Of a stretch of DNA of 64,000 nt, positions 16,300 through 26,437 are shown piece after piece. The position numbers and the translations under genes were made by a program. The notes beneath the pieces were generated by a model. That model was given only the letters and a program-made list of their open reading frames with translations, did no database searches and had not been told where the DNA came from. This DNA is from Pseudosulfitobacter sp. DSM 107133 (lineage in GTDB: Bacteria; Pseudomonadota; Alphaproteobacteria; Rhodobacterales; Rhodobacteraceae): NCBI RefSeq assembly GCF_022788695.1, contig NZ_CP085154.1, positions 2,232,001-2,296,000 on the forward strand. Direction: 5' to 3'. Every line of letters begins with the position of its first letter. The first letter of the stretch is position 1.

Positions 16300-17616
16300 A
16301 TGGACCCTTCTTCTGCAACGCTGGACAGCGCTTTCTGGATAACCTGCGGGATCATCCTGTTTCTTCTTTTCCTCTCCGGTTTTTTCTCGGGCTCGGAAAC
16401 CGCCCTGACCGCCGCATCGCGCGGGAAACTGCGCAGCCAGGCCGACAAGGGCTCGCGCGGGGCCCAACGCGCACTGAAAATCACCGAAGACAATGAACGG
16501 CTGATCGGATCGGTGCTGCTGGGCAACAACCTGGTGAACATTCTGGCGGCCTCGATGGCCACTGCCCTGTTCACCCGCGTGTTTGGCGAAAGCGGCGTGG
16601 CGCTGGCGACGCTGGTGATGACGCTGCTGGTGCTGGTCTTTGCCGAGGTGCTGCCCAAGACCTATGCCATCACCAATGCCGAAAGCGCGGCCGCCGCCGT
16701 GTCGCGGCCCATTGCGCTGATTATTCTGGTGTTTTCGCCCATCGTCGCGGCTGTGCGTTATTTCGTGCGCGGTGTGTTGTTCATCTTTGGCGTGCGCATT
16801 GATCCCAACAGCAACGTGCTCGCCGTGCGCGAAGAGATTGCCGGCGCACTGCATCTGGGCCATTCGGAAGGTGTGGTTGAAAAAGAAGACCGCGACCGGA
16901 TTTTGGGCGCGCTGGATCTGGGCGACCGTATGGTCGAAGAGATCATGTTGCACCGTTCGGGCATCGAGATGATCGATGCGCAAGACGATCCGGAAACCAT
17001 CTTTGAACAGTGCCTGAAATCCAGCCACACCCGCCTGCCCCTGTATCGCGATGATGTGGAAAACATCATTGGCGTGGTACACGCCAAAGACCTGCTGCGC
17101 GCGATGTACAAGATCGTCGGCGGGCCGGACGGTGACGCCAAGGCGCTCAAATCATTCAACATTCTGGATGTGGCGACAGCCCCCTATTTCGTGCCGGAAA
17201 CCACCACACTGGATGATCAGATGCGCCAGTTCCTGCGTCTGAACACCCATTTCGCGCTGGTGGTGGATGAATACGGCAGCCTTCAGGGTCTGATCACGCT
17301 TGAAGATATCCTGGAAGAGATCGTGGGCGAGATCACCGATGAATTCGACCCCGACGCCGACCATCCGGTGACCCGTGGCGATGACGGCCAGTTTATCGTC
17401 GACGGATCTATGACCATCCGCGACCTGAACCGCGCAACCGAATGGTCGCTGCCCGATGACGAGGCGAACACCGTTGCCGGTCTGGTGATCCACGAGGCAC
17501 AAATGATCCCCGAAGTGGGACAGGTGTTTTCGTTCCACGGCTTCCGGTTCGAAGTGACCGCGCGCGACGGCAACCGCATTGCCGCCCTTGCTATTCGGCC
17601 GCTAATTCGGCGCTAG
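16300..17616 (+). CDS. CNNM/CorC-HlyC family membrane protein
   Basis: 438 residues in the order DUF21/CNNM transmembrane domain (about residues 5-180), a CBS pair (about 205-335, with SHTRLPLYRDDVENIIGVV and DEYGSLQGLITLEDILEEIVGE) and a C-terminal CorC_HlyC domain (about 350-430). Family members are linked to magnesium or cobalt export and resistance; the older hemolysin label is not supported by mechanism. The DEYGSLQG and EIxDEFD motifs are intact. It follows xerD after 156 bases. Its 3' end overlaps the convergent histidine kinase gene by 26 bases. Confidence 0.93.
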   Translation: MDPSSATLDSAFWITCGIILFLLFLSGFFSGSETALTAASRGKLRSQADKGSRGAQRALKITEDNERLIGSVLLGNNLVNILAASMATALFTRVFGESGVALATLVMTLLVLVFAEVLPKTYAITNAESAAAAVSRPIALIILVFSPIVAAVRYFVRGVLFIFGVRIDPNSNVLAVREEIAGALHLGHSEGVVEKEDRDRILGALDLGDRMVEEIMLHRSGIEMIDAQDDPETIFEQCLKSSHTRLPLYRDDVENIIGVVHAKDLLRAMYKIVGGPDGDAKALKSFNILDVATAPYFVPETTTLDDQMRQFLRLNTHFALVVDEYGSLQGLITLEDILEEIVGEITDEFDPDADHPVTRGDDGQFIVDGSMTIRDLNRATEWSLPDDEANTVAGLVIHEAQMIPEVGQVFSFHGFRFEVTARDGNRIAALAIRPLIRR

Positions 17617-18715
17617 GCGCATCTTTCAGCGGCACCTGCATGTTCAGGTGATAGCCGTCTGATTGCGCCATCAGCGAAAATTCGGCCCCGATCTGGATGG
17701 CTGCCGCCTGCATCAGGCGTTGCCCCAGACGGGTCACTTCGCTTTCCTCGGCCGGATTTGCGCTGCCGATGCCATCGTCACGACAATGCACCAGAAGCCC
17801 CGCAGTCTCGTCGCTTTGTTCAACCGTGACGGTCACCGTGCCACGCCGCCCGTCGGGAAAGGCGTGTTTGATCGCATTGGCGGTAAATTCACTGATAATC
17901 ATGCCGATATTGGCAGCCACCGAGGGCAGGATCTGCGCCCGGCACACGGTGATGTCCAGACGCACATTCGACGGCGCCGATGCCTCGAGCAAGGAGGCCA
18001 CACGCTCAAGATAGGGTTGTAGAGCCACGCGGTTCGACTGGCTGGTCTGATACAGCTCCTGATGCAGCATGGCCACCGCATCAATGCGCCGTTCGACCGC
18101 CGCCAGTGCTTCGGTCGCCACGGCATTATCGACGCGCGACTTGTACATGCGCACCACCGACAACACGGTTTGCAGCGAATTCTTGACGCGGTGGTCAATC
18201 TCGCCGCGCAAAACCTCGGCCTGATGCAGCGCAAGACGCAGTTCAAACTGGCGCATCAACTGTGCGCCCAGCACCCGCAGCGTGCTGCGTTGCAATTCGG
18301 TCAGGCTGCGCGGCCTGGTGTCCAGAACGCACAATGTCCCAACCGGCAACCCATCATCCGAGATCAACGGCACGCCTGCGTAAAACCGGATATGATCGGC
18401 CCCGGTCACCAGCGGATTGTCCGCCGTGCGCAAATCTTGTGTGGTGTCGGAAATCTCGACCAGATCACCCTGCAAGATCACATGGCTGCAAATCGAACGG
18501 TCCAGATCGGTCTGCGCAACATCCAGCCCGACGCGCGCCTTGAACCATTGGCGGTTCTCATCCACCAGCGAGATCAGGCAAATCGGCACCTCGCAAATTC
18601 GGGCAGCCAGATCAACGACTTCATCGAACTGCTGTTCTGTCCTGGTGTCCAGAATCCCAAGCTTGCGCAGATGTGCCAGCCGTTCGCTCTGTCTGGGATG
18701 AAGCGGTGCGCGCAT
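17591..18715 (-). CDS. GAF-domain sensor histidine kinase (HWE/HisKA_2 type)
   Basis: Soluble kinase of 374 residues. An N-terminal GAF domain (about residues 20-165) has the CSHVILQGDLVEISD pattern. A HisKA_2 phosphoacceptor block reads EIDHRVKNSLQTV, with the His near residue 178. An ATPase domain with N-box NAIKHAF and G-box DDGIGS follows. No membrane helix is present, so the GAF domain senses an internal cue. Many HisKA_2 kinases in alphaproteobacteria feed the general stress response; no partner regulator lies nearby, so this is an orphan kinase. GAGGGA lies five bases before the ATG. Confidence 0.9.
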   Translation of the reverse strand: MRAPLHPRQSERLAHLRKLGILDTRTEQQFDEVVDLAARICEVPICLISLVDENRQWFKARVGLDVAQTDLDRSICSHVILQGDLVEISDTTQDLRTADNPLVTGADHIRFYAGVPLISDDGLPVGTLCVLDTRPRSLTELQRSTLRVLGAQLMRQFELRLALHQAEVLRGEIDHRVKNSLQTVLSVVRMYKSRVDNAVATEALAAVERRIDAVAMLHQELYQTSQSNRVALQPYLERVASLLEASAPSNVRLDITVCRAQILPSVAANIGMIISEFTANAIKHAFPDGRRGTVTVTVEQSDETAGLLVHCRDDGIGSANPAEESEVTRLGQRLMQAAAIQIGAEFSLMAQSDGYHLNMQVPLKDAPSAELAAE

Positions 18716-18787
18716 GCGGATCCCTCAAATCGGTTCAGACGATAGTCCTATACAATAGGCGCATCCAATCAAGGGGTTCGCAAGCGT

Positions 18788-21208
18788 TTAGGCGCGTAAC
18801 CGCGTACCATCGGGGTCAAAGGGCGGCGCCTCAAGGATCGTGGCACGGTGCGGTCGGCCCAGCACCATCACATCCACCTGATCCCCCGCACCGGCATCTT
18901 TGACATAGCCCAAGGCCAGCGACATCCCCACCCAATAGCCATAGGCCCCCGAAGTCACACGCCCGATGCCCTGCCCGTCGCGAAAAATCGGCTCGCCGCC
19001 TGTGGCATCGGCCTGAGAGGCGTCGGTGTCTGCGGCATCAAGTGCCAGCAACACCAGCCGTTCCCGCGCAGGCTGCGCCAGCGTCTTGGCCAGCGCATCG
19101 CTGTTCAAAAATGTCTTGTCCATCTTGCACAGCCGCTCAAGCGCCACCTCTTGCGGCCAGTATTCCGGGCTATACTCGCGCCCCCACGAACCATAGCCCT
19201 TTTCGATCCGCAGGCTCATCAGCGCACGGCTGCCCACGGGGCCGGCCCCCATATCTTTGCCTGCGTCGATCAACGCCGCATACAGCTGCGCCTGATCTTG
19301 CGCGCGGCAATGCAACTCCCACCCCAGATCACCGGTAAACGACACCCGCAGCGCCAGCACCTGCACACCGGCCAGTTCAATCCACTGCGACCGCATGAAT
19401 GGAAAATCCACTGTCTCCAGCGCGGCATTGGTCAGCCGCTGCAACAGCGCGCGGCTGCGCGGCCCCGCCACGTTGAAGCCGCACATTGCCTCGGTCATGC
19501 TTTCAAAGCTGGTCCCATCGGGCAGCGGCACGGCACGGAAAAACCGCTGGTGATAGCGTTCCGCCATGCCCGAGCCGATCACCCAGAACTCATCCGCGCC
19601 CAACCGCGTCACGGTGAAATCCCCCGCAATCCCGCCCCGCTTGCCGATCAGCGGCGTCAGGCACGACCGCCCGACCACTGTGGGCATCCGGTTGGCAAAG
19701 ACCGCGTTCAGCCATGCCTCGGCCCCCGCGCCCTTGCAGCGGTATTTGGCAAAGTTCGAGATGTCGATGATCCCCGCCCGTTCCCGCAGCATCCGGCATT
19801 CCGTCCCCACAGGCCCCCACCAGTTCTGCCGCGTGAACCCCTCGGTATCCTGCGCACCGGGCGCATCGGCAAACCACAGCGGATGTTCCCACCCGGCATT
19901 CAGGCCAAAGACAGCCCCCATCTGCCCCTGCATCCCGTAAACAGGCCGCGTGCGCGCAGGTCGCCCTGCGCTGCGTTCCTCGTTGGGGAAATGGATTTTG
20001 AAACGGTTGGCGTATTGGTCCCGCACCCGCGCCTTGGTAAAGGCCTTGTCCGCCCAGTCGCCAAACCGTGCCATATCCCAGGCGAACATATCGTATTGCG
20101 TCTCACCCTCGATGATCCACTGCGCGGCCAACAGGCCCATGCCCCCCGACTGCGAAAACCCCGGAATGATCCCGTTACAGCAGAAATACCCGCGCAGTTC
20201 CGGCACCGGCCCGAACAAGACATTGGCGTCGGGCGACCAGATCATCGGCCCGTTGATCACACGTTTGACGCCCGCCGTGCCCACCACCGGCACACGGTCG
20301 ATCGCGCGCATCATGTTGTCCTCGATCCGCTCCAGATCGTCTGCAAACAGCTCGTGGCCGAACCCTTGCGGCGTGCCGTCCTCGGCCCAGAACCGCATGT
20401 CTTTCTCATAGGCGCCCACCAGCAGCCCCTTGCCCTCCTGGCGCAAGTAATATTCGCCGTCACGGTCCGCGACCGAGGGCAACCGGCGGTCCAGGGCAGC
20501 AATCTCGGCAATTGTCTCGGTCACGAAATACTGGTGCTCGGTCGGTTGCAACGGCAGCGCCAGACCCGCCATCGCGGCCACCTCTCGCCCCCACAGCCCC
20601 GCAGCGTTCACCACCCAGGGCGTTGCAATATCACCCTGTTCGGTGCGCACGATCCATGTTCCATCTGCCTGCTGCTCTGTGCCCGTGACGGGGCAAAACC
20701 GCACAATCTCGGCCCCCATCGCCCGCGCGCCCGCAGCATAGGCATGGGTCACGCCCGAAGGGTCGACATTGCCGCCCTCGGGCTCCCACATGATGCAGCG
20801 AATGCCGTCGAAGTTTACCAGCGGGTGCAACCGTTCCGCTTCGTCGCGATCCACTTCGGAAAAGTTCATGCCATAGAGTTTGGCCTTGGCCGCCTGCAAC
20901 CGCAGTTGATGCTCGCGGGCCTCGGTCTGTGCCAAATACAGCGATCCGGGCTGGAACACGCCACAACCCTGCCCCGTTTCCTGTTCCAGCTCTTTATACA
21001 GACCCATCGTGTAATGCTGGATACGGCTGATGTTGGTGCTGTCGTGCAGCCCGTGAATATTGGCCGCCGCATGCCATGTGCTGCCCGAGGTCAGCTCGTC
21101 GCGTTCCAGCAACACCACATCGCGCCAGCCCAGCTTGGCCAGATGGTACAGGATCGAACATCCGATAACGCCGCCGCCGATCACGACAGCTTGGGCATGG
21201 GTGCGCAT
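18788..21208 (-). CDS. FAD-dependent dimethylglycine/sarcosine dehydrogenase-type enzyme
   Basis: Oxidatively demethylates an N-methyl amine, passing the carbon to tetrahydrofolate. The N-terminal FAD domain has GGGVIG and the STWHAA motif whose His carries covalent FAD in mammalian DMGDH and SardH. The C-terminal half is a GcvT-type folate-binding domain (MTEAMCGFNVAGPRSR, SFTGDLGWELH). The start at 21208 has GAGG eight bases upstream; upstream codons are not protein-like. At 806 residues it matches the family. It is divergent from a paralogue of almost equal length (805 residues). Which one handles dimethylglycine and which sarcosine, or other N-methyl amines, cannot be told. Confidence 0.92.
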   Translation of the reverse strand: MRTHAQAVVIGGGVIGCSILYHLAKLGWRDVVLLERDELTSGSTWHAAANIHGLHDSTNISRIQHYTMGLYKELEQETGQGCGVFQPGSLYLAQTEAREHQLRLQAAKAKLYGMNFSEVDRDEAERLHPLVNFDGIRCIMWEPEGGNVDPSGVTHAYAAGARAMGAEIVRFCPVTGTEQQADGTWIVRTEQGDIATPWVVNAAGLWGREVAAMAGLALPLQPTEHQYFVTETIAEIAALDRRLPSVADRDGEYYLRQEGKGLLVGAYEKDMRFWAEDGTPQGFGHELFADDLERIEDNMMRAIDRVPVVGTAGVKRVINGPMIWSPDANVLFGPVPELRGYFCCNGIIPGFSQSGGMGLLAAQWIIEGETQYDMFAWDMARFGDWADKAFTKARVRDQYANRFKIHFPNEERSAGRPARTRPVYGMQGQMGAVFGLNAGWEHPLWFADAPGAQDTEGFTRQNWWGPVGTECRMLRERAGIIDISNFAKYRCKGAGAEAWLNAVFANRMPTVVGRSCLTPLIGKRGGIAGDFTVTRLGADEFWVIGSGMAERYHQRFFRAVPLPDGTSFESMTEAMCGFNVAGPRSRALLQRLTNAALETVDFPFMRSQWIELAGVQVLALRVSFTGDLGWELHCRAQDQAQLYAALIDAGKDMGAGPVGSRALMSLRIEKGYGSWGREYSPEYWPQEVALERLCKMDKTFLNSDALAKTLAQPARERLVLLALDAADTDASQADATGGEPIFRDGQGIGRVTSGAYGYWVGMSLALGYVKDAGAGDQVDVMVLGRPHRATILEAPPFDPDGTRLRA

Positions 21209-21475
21209 GGTGTAGCCTCGTTGATAAAATTGCTGCGTCCAGCCTGCCGTCTTGCCCCACGCAGGATTGATCGTTTCCGACGCCCGATGTCGGCCAGACA
21301 CCAAGCGCAGAAATAAATCCCTTCATCTTGCCAGACAAACTCCGGGGTCCGGGGCAGCGCCCCGATACGCCCGTCCGACCCGCGCAAACGACAATAGTTG
21401 TCGCAAACGGGCCAGCCCACCTTCTGCGCGCTCCTAAACTTGACCCGATCCAACATCACTGCCGGAGGCTGCCCC
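21209..21475. promoter_or_regulatory. divergent promoter region between two dehydrogenase paralogues
   Basis: 267 bases without a gene, holding the promoters for both dehydrogenases and a copy of the palindromic intergenic repeat. GAGG (minus strand) and GGAGG (plus strand) ribosome sites border it. No clear operator palindrome other than the repeat itself is seen. Confidence 0.5.
21321..21370 (-). repeat. GC-rich palindromic intergenic repeat, copy 2
   Basis: Read on the minus strand this has GGGGCGCTGCCCC, GGACCCCGGAG, a T-rich stretch and a GAAG end, matching copy 1 at 7514-7566 over most of its length with small changes. It sits in the divergent gap between the two dehydrogenase genes. 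Confidence 0.6.
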
Positions 21476-23893
21476 ATGCAAACCACCACCCGCGTCGCCG
21501 TTATCGGAGGGGGCGTTGTGGGCGCCTCTGTGCTCTATCACCTGACAAAACTCGGCTGGTCCGATGTGATGCTGATCGAACGGTCCGAGCTGACTTCGGG
21601 CAGCACATGGCACGCGGCGGGCGGATTTCACACGCTGAACGGCGACACCAATATGGCCGCCCTTCAGGGCTATACGATCCGTCTGTATAAAGAACTGGAA
21701 GAGATCACCGGCATGTCCTGCGGGCTGCACCATGTGGGTGGCATCACGCTGGCCGACAATCAGGACCGGTTCGACATGCTGCTGGCCGAGCGGGCCAAGC
21801 ACCGGTTCATGGGGCTGGAGACCGAGATTGTCACCCCTGAAGAAATCGCCAAAATCGCGCCCGTGACCAATATCGCGGGGATCATCGGCGGCCTGTATGA
21901 TCCGCTTGATGGCCACCTTGACCCCTCGGGCACCACCCACGCCTATGCCAAGGCCGCGCGCATGGGCGGTGCCACGATCCGGACCCATACAATGGTGACC
22001 GAAACCAACCAGCGCCCCGACGGCACATGGGATGTGGTTACCGATCAGGGTACGATCCACGCCGAACATATCGTCAATGCGGGCGGTCTGTGGGCGCGCG
22101 AAGTGGGCGCGATGGCGGGCATCTATTTCCCCCTTCACCCGATGGAGCACCAGTATATCGTCACCGAAGAGGTGCCGATGATCGCCGACATCGTGAACGC
22201 GGGCGGCGAACACCCGCATGTGATGGACCCCGCCGGCGAAAGCTATCTGCGGCAGGAAGGACGCGGGCTGTGCATCGGATTCTACGAACAACCCTGCCGC
22301 CCCTGGGCGGTGAACGGCACGCCGTGGACCTTTGGCCATGAACTGCTGCCCGATGATTTCGACAAGATCGAGGACAGCATCGCCTTTGCCTACAAACGCT
22401 TTCCGGCGCTGGAAACCGCAGGTGTCAAATCGGTGATCCACGGGCCCTTTACCTTTGCCCCCGATGGCAACCCGCTGGTCGGCCCCGTGCCCGGCGTGCG
22501 CAACTATTGGTCGGCCTGCGGTGTCATGGCGGGCTTTTCCCAGGGCGGCGGCGTCGGCCTGACGCTGGCGCAATGGATGATCGAAGGCGAGCCGGAGCGT
22601 GACGTGATGGCCATGGATGTGGCCCGCTTTGGCGACTGGATCAGCCCCGGCTATACCCTGCCCAAGGTCATCGAGAACTATCAGAAACGGTTCTCCGTCA
22701 GCTATCCCAACGAAGAACTGCCCGCCGCGCGTCCCAACCGTACCACGCCGATGTATGATATCTTTTCGGACATGGGCGCGGTCTGGGGCCAGCAATACGG
22801 GCTAGAGGTGGTGAACTATTTTGCCCAGGAGGGCGAGCCGAGCTATGAAACCCCATCTTTCAGACGCTCGGACGCCTTTGACGCCACCGCGCGCGAGGTG
22901 CGCGGGGTGCGCGATGGTGTGGGCATCAACGAGGTGCACAACTTTGGCAAATACCGCGTCACCGGCCCGCGCGCGCGGGCCTGGCTGGACCGGATCATGG
23001 CGGGCCGCGTGCCGCAGCCGGGGCGGTTGTCGCTGACGCCGATGCTGTCGGAAAAGGGCAAGTTGATTGGTGATTTCACCATGTCGTGCCTGAGCGAAAA
23101 AGAATTCCTGCTGACTGCATCCTATGGCAGTCAGAATTACCATTTCCGATGGTTTAACAGCCACTTGGAAGATGGTGTTCATGTTGAGAACATCAGTGAC
23201 AAACGCAACGGCTTCCAGATCGCAGGCCCCAAAGCGCGGGACGTTTTGGCCGCCTGCACGCTGGCCGATATTTCGGACATGAAATTCCTTGACGTGCGCC
23301 GCATGACCGTGGGCATGACCGACTGCATTGTGCAGCGGGTCAGCTATACCGGCGACCTGGGCTATGAAATCTACTGCGACCCGATGGGCCAGCGCGCCCT
23401 TTGGTGGACCCTATGGAATGCAGGCCTGCCGCACGGCATGGTGCCCTTTGGCATGCGTGCGATGATGTCGCTGCGGCTGGACAAGCATTTCGGCAGCTGG
23501 ATGGCCGAGTTCTCGCCCGACTACACGGCCGCCGAGACCGGATTGGACCGGTTCATCAACTTCAAGAAAAATACCAAATTCATTGGCCGCGCCGCCGCCG
23601 AGGCCGAGCGCGCCAAGGGGGCTGCGCGCCGGCTGGTGGCTTTTGCGGTCGACGCGGACGATGCAGATGTGCAGGGCTACGAACCGATCTGGCTGGACGG
23701 CGAGGTTGTGGGGTTCTGCACCTCTGGTGGCTATTCGCACCATACCGGCACGTCAATTGCCCAAGGGTTCTTGCCAAGAGAGGCCATCGCGGACGGTTTG
23801 AAGGTAGAAATTGAAATCCTTGGACAGATGCGCCCCGCTACAGTCACGCTGACCCCGCCCTTTGATGCCGATGGCGCACGGATGCGGGGCTGA
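21476..23893 (+). CDS. FAD-dependent dimethylglycine/sarcosine dehydrogenase-type enzyme, second paralogue
   Basis: 805 residues with the same architecture as its divergent neighbour: FAD-binding GGGVVG at the N-terminus, the STWHAAGG covalent-flavin motif near residue 47, and a C-terminal GcvT folate domain (SYTGDLGYEIY, FGMRAMMSLRLDK). GGAGG lies nine bases before the ATG at 21476. The two proteins share local blocks such as LTSGSTWHAA and MEHQYIVTE/TEHQYFVTE, so they are old duplicates rather than recent copies. Both probably act in glycine betaine breakdown through dimethylglycine and sarcosine; the individual substrates are inferred. Confidence 0.92.
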   Translation: MQTTTRVAVIGGGVVGASVLYHLTKLGWSDVMLIERSELTSGSTWHAAGGFHTLNGDTNMAALQGYTIRLYKELEEITGMSCGLHHVGGITLADNQDRFDMLLAERAKHRFMGLETEIVTPEEIAKIAPVTNIAGIIGGLYDPLDGHLDPSGTTHAYAKAARMGGATIRTHTMVTETNQRPDGTWDVVTDQGTIHAEHIVNAGGLWAREVGAMAGIYFPLHPMEHQYIVTEEVPMIADIVNAGGEHPHVMDPAGESYLRQEGRGLCIGFYEQPCRPWAVNGTPWTFGHELLPDDFDKIEDSIAFAYKRFPALETAGVKSVIHGPFTFAPDGNPLVGPVPGVRNYWSACGVMAGFSQGGGVGLTLAQWMIEGEPERDVMAMDVARFGDWISPGYTLPKVIENYQKRFSVSYPNEELPAARPNRTTPMYDIFSDMGAVWGQQYGLEVVNYFAQEGEPSYETPSFRRSDAFDATAREVRGVRDGVGINEVHNFGKYRVTGPRARAWLDRIMAGRVPQPGRLSLTPMLSEKGKLIGDFTMSCLSEKEFLLTASYGSQNYHFRWFNSHLEDGVHVENISDKRNGFQIAGPKARDVLAACTLADISDMKFLDVRRMTVGMTDCIVQRVSYTGDLGYEIYCDPMGQRALWWTLWNAGLPHGMVPFGMRAMMSLRLDKHFGSWMAEFSPDYTAAETGLDRFINFKKNTKFIGRAAAEAERAKGAARRLVAFAVDADDADVQGYEPIWLDGEVVGFCTSGGYSHHTGTSIAQGFLPREAIADGLKVEIEILGQMRPATVTLTPPFDADGARMRG

Positions 23894-23906
23894 GTATGAT
23901 GGCCCC

Positions 23907-24515
23907 ATGGGTCAGCTTAGCAATATCCCCGCCATCGTTCTTGCCGCTGGGCAATCGTCGCGCATGCGCGGCACCGACAAACTGCTGCAAGACGTAGACG
24001 GCGAACCGCTGGTCCGGCGGCAATGCCGGATCGCGCGGCAGGTTTGCGAACGGGTCTATGTGGCCCTGCCACCTGCGCCGCATGATCGCTATGGCGCGAT
24101 CCGCGGATTGGACGTGACAGCGGTGCCAGTGGCCAGTGCTGCCGAGGGGATGGGCGCATCGCTGCGCACGGCCTTTTCCGCCTTGCCGGACGATGCCCAA
24201 GCGGTGCTTTTGCTGTTGGGAGACTTGCCGGACCTGACTTCAGATGACTTAAAGAAAGTCATACAATCCGTTGATATGAATTCAGAAAAACTGATCTGGC
24301 GCGGCACGACATCTGACGGGCGTGCGGGCCATCCCATCGTATTTGCAAAGTCACTATTTGCAGAGTTTGCAAAGCTGACAGGCGACAATGGCGGGCAGTC
24401 GATTGTCAAGAATGCCGGTAACAAGGTCGCGCTGGTTGCCCTGACAGGCAACCATGCGCGCAATGATCTGGACACGCCCGAAGAGTGGGCCAACTGGCGT
24501 GCCCGCAGAGATTAA
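23907..24515 (+). CDS. MobA-like NTP transferase domain protein
   Basis: 202-residue nucleotidyltransferase with the family's [19 protein letters not shown] motif at the N-terminus and [16 protein letters not shown] near the middle. This subgroup makes or modifies molybdenum cofactor (MobA, MocA) or similar nucleotide-sugar products, but no molybdoenzyme gene is nearby, so the substrate is open. The ATG at 23907 gives a normal N-terminus and lies 13 bases after the dehydrogenase stop. Its stop shares TTAA with the stop of the convergent RTX-Hint gene. Confidence 0.8.
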   Translation: MGQLSNIPAIVLAAGQSSRMRGTDKLLQDVDGEPLVRRQCRIARQVCERVYVALPPAPHDRYGAIRGLDVTAVPVASAAEGMGASLRTAFSALPDDAQAVLLLLGDLPDLTSDDLKKVIQSVDMNSEKLIWRGTTSDGRAGHPIVFAKSLFAEFAKLTGDNGGQSIVKNAGNKVALVALTGNHARNDLDTPEEWANWRARRD

Positions 24516-26365
24516 CCCAAAAGCGAGCGGACCTCGAAGGCTTTCAGCGACCGGCGGGCCGATGTGTACCCTTCCAGACCCTCAACCGTCTCAAGCTCGG
24601 GGAACAACGACAGGATTTCCTGACGTTGCTCGGAACCGATGCCACGCAAGGACAGGTCGCCCGGCTGAAAGCTTTCGGTCCAGGTGCCATCACCCAGGAT
24701 TACTTCGTGGTGGTCGAACATCAGGTGGATATAGCTGACGCTGTTCGCCTGAACGATGTCCACACCTTCCATGGTTGTCAGGTGCTTGGCTGCAACCAGC
24801 ACTTCACGATCATCAAACATCAACGCCGCCAGATCGGATGTGATCAGCATGCGGTGGTTCGGGCTGACCAGCATGTCACGGTCGGGCAATCCACGTCCCA
24901 AAGCGCCCTGACGGATCAGAACCGGGTTAAATTCCGGCGTCGCTTCCAGCTCTGCACGGCCCAGGTCGCGGCGTCCGGTCCAGCGCAATTCTTGCAGCCC
25001 GTTGTCGCGTGTGAACACGCGCATACCGGGCTTCAGCGCCTCGACGGCCACCTCGCCCCTGTCGGTCGCAATCATGGTGCCGGGTGTGAAACACACGATG
25101 ATCTGTTCGATCTCCGAATATACGGTGCGACCCGAAATGTTGCCGTGGTCATCCAGAAACTCGATCCGCCCCGACTCTGTTCCGGGGCCATCAGTAAACA
25201 CATTGGCCCGCACGCCGGTCAGGTCGATCACGTCGATATCGCTGCCATCTGCGTCTTCGCCACCGATGATGGTATGGTTGCCGATCCCGTCAAATGTGAA
25301 CCGGTCGTTGCCGGTGCCGCCTTCGGCATGGTCGTTGTTGGGGCCAAGCACGAAGGTGTCCTGCCCTTCGCCACCATACATTTTGTCGTCGCCGGTGCCG
25401 CCGGACAACGTATCGTTGCCTGCGCCACCGATCAAAGTGTCCTGCCCCTGACCGCCGTCCAGCACATCGTCGCCTTCGCCGCCGTCCAGCATGTCATCGC
25501 CGTCGCCGCCAGACAGCACGTCATTGCCACCCTGCCCAAAAATCACGTCCTGACCTGAACCACCGTCGATGGTGTCGTCGCCCGCGATAATCGGCGTTAC
25601 CACCGCATTGTCGATCAGATCGCCGGAAAAGGTAAAGCCCGAGTCCGAATCCCGCGATTCCAAGGTGAATTCGATGAAATTTCGGTTCTCGAACTGCGCA
25701 CTGAACCAGGCCTGTTGGTCATCGGGCTGGTTGTTCCCGCGCCCTTCGGCGGTGACGGTGCCTGCCCCCTGCACAATGTTCAGCACCGAATCCGGCGATA
25801 CACCAAAGGCGGAAAAGCTGGACGCGTCCAGCGTAACGGCCTCTTGGTCAGCGCCTTTGTTGCTGTCCAGATCATTGAATGTGGCCACCGAATTCAGCGC
25901 CACGGGCTGGCCGGTGGCGGGATCGAAAAACTCGAAACGAAAGCTGGCTTTGTCACCAATGCCATGCCCGTTCAGCACGATTTCCGAGCCTCTGTCGCCC
26001 GTCAGATCAACCGTCATTTTGCTGTCGGACTTGGACACCAGGATCAGACGGCCCGAAATCGGTGTGCCATCTGCCAGTGTCGCCACATTGCTGTAAACGG
26101 CATAATCGTTAATGCCGGCATTGTTTCCATGATAGCTTTGGGACACGACATTGTTGATGTCCAGATTCAGCGGTGAGGCATCCACGCCGGGGGCAGTGCC
26201 CGCGCCGGCATCGCCAAAAATGGTATCGTCTCCATCTCCGCCAGAGATGCTGTCATTGCCCCCCTCGCCCGAGATCAGATCCTGTCCGTTCAGGCCCGAG
26301 ATGACATCGTCATCCGGTCCGCCCTGAAGGGTATCGTTGTTGCTGGTTCCAGTGATAACGGCCAC
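24512..26365 (-). CDS. RTX calcium-binding protein with C-terminal Hint domain
   Basis: Probably secreted by a type I system through its glycine/Asp nonapeptide repeats; no signal peptide is present. RTX repeats occur at about residues 5-45 and 270-370 ([20 protein letters not shown]). Between them is a ~200-residue beta-rich domain without cysteine. A Hint domain starts at Cys425 (CFTPGTMIA), with SPNHRMLI and [10 protein letters not shown] further on. A GTG at 26365 ([16 protein letters not shown]) is preferred because related proteins start this way; a GTG at 26410 would add 15 unlikely residues. The Hint half closely resembles that of the next gene upstream, so they are tandem paralogues. 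Cleavage activity is inferred, not shown. Confidence 0.88.
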   Translation of the reverse strand: MAVITGTSNNDTLQGGPDDDVISGLNGQDLISGEGGNDSISGGDGDDTIFGDAGAGTAPGVDASPLNLDINNVVSQSYHGNNAGINDYAVYSNVATLADGTPISGRLILVSKSDSKMTVDLTGDRGSEIVLNGHGIGDKASFRFEFFDPATGQPVALNSVATFNDLDSNKGADQEAVTLDASSFSAFGVSPDSVLNIVQGAGTVTAEGRGNNQPDDQQAWFSAQFENRNFIEFTLESRDSDSGFTFSGDLIDNAVVTPIIAGDDTIDGGSGQDVIFGQGGNDVLSGGDGDDMLDGGEGDDVLDGGQGQDTLIGGAGNDTLSGGTGDDKMYGGEGQDTFVLGPNNDHAEGGTGNDRFTFDGIGNHTIIGGEDADGSDIDVIDLTGVRANVFTDGPGTESGRIEFLDDHGNISGRTVYSEIEQIIVCFTPGTMIATDRGEVAVEALKPGMRVFTRDNGLQELRWTGRRDLGRAELEATPEFNPVLIRQGALGRGLPDRDMLVSPNHRMLITSDLAALMFDDREVLVAAKHLTTMEGVDIVQANSVSYIHLMFDHHEVILGDGTWTESFQPGDLSLRGIGSEQRQEILSLFPELETVEGLEGYTSARRSLKAFEVRSLLG

Positions 26366-26437
26366 GGCAGCTCTGCCTTTACTGTTCAAAGTACATACAT
26401 CCAGCGCCACGCCCCCACGCGCGCCTTGGGTATCTAT

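Noticed and set aside
18848..21316. 822-residue plus-strand frame opposite the dehydrogenase
   Set aside because: His/Arg/Pro-rich antisense of a strong gene with codon positions matching the minus-strand protein; no family.
21434..22795. 453-residue minus-strand frame within the second dehydrogenase
   Set aside because: Antisense shadow of an unmistakable FAD/GcvT enzyme.
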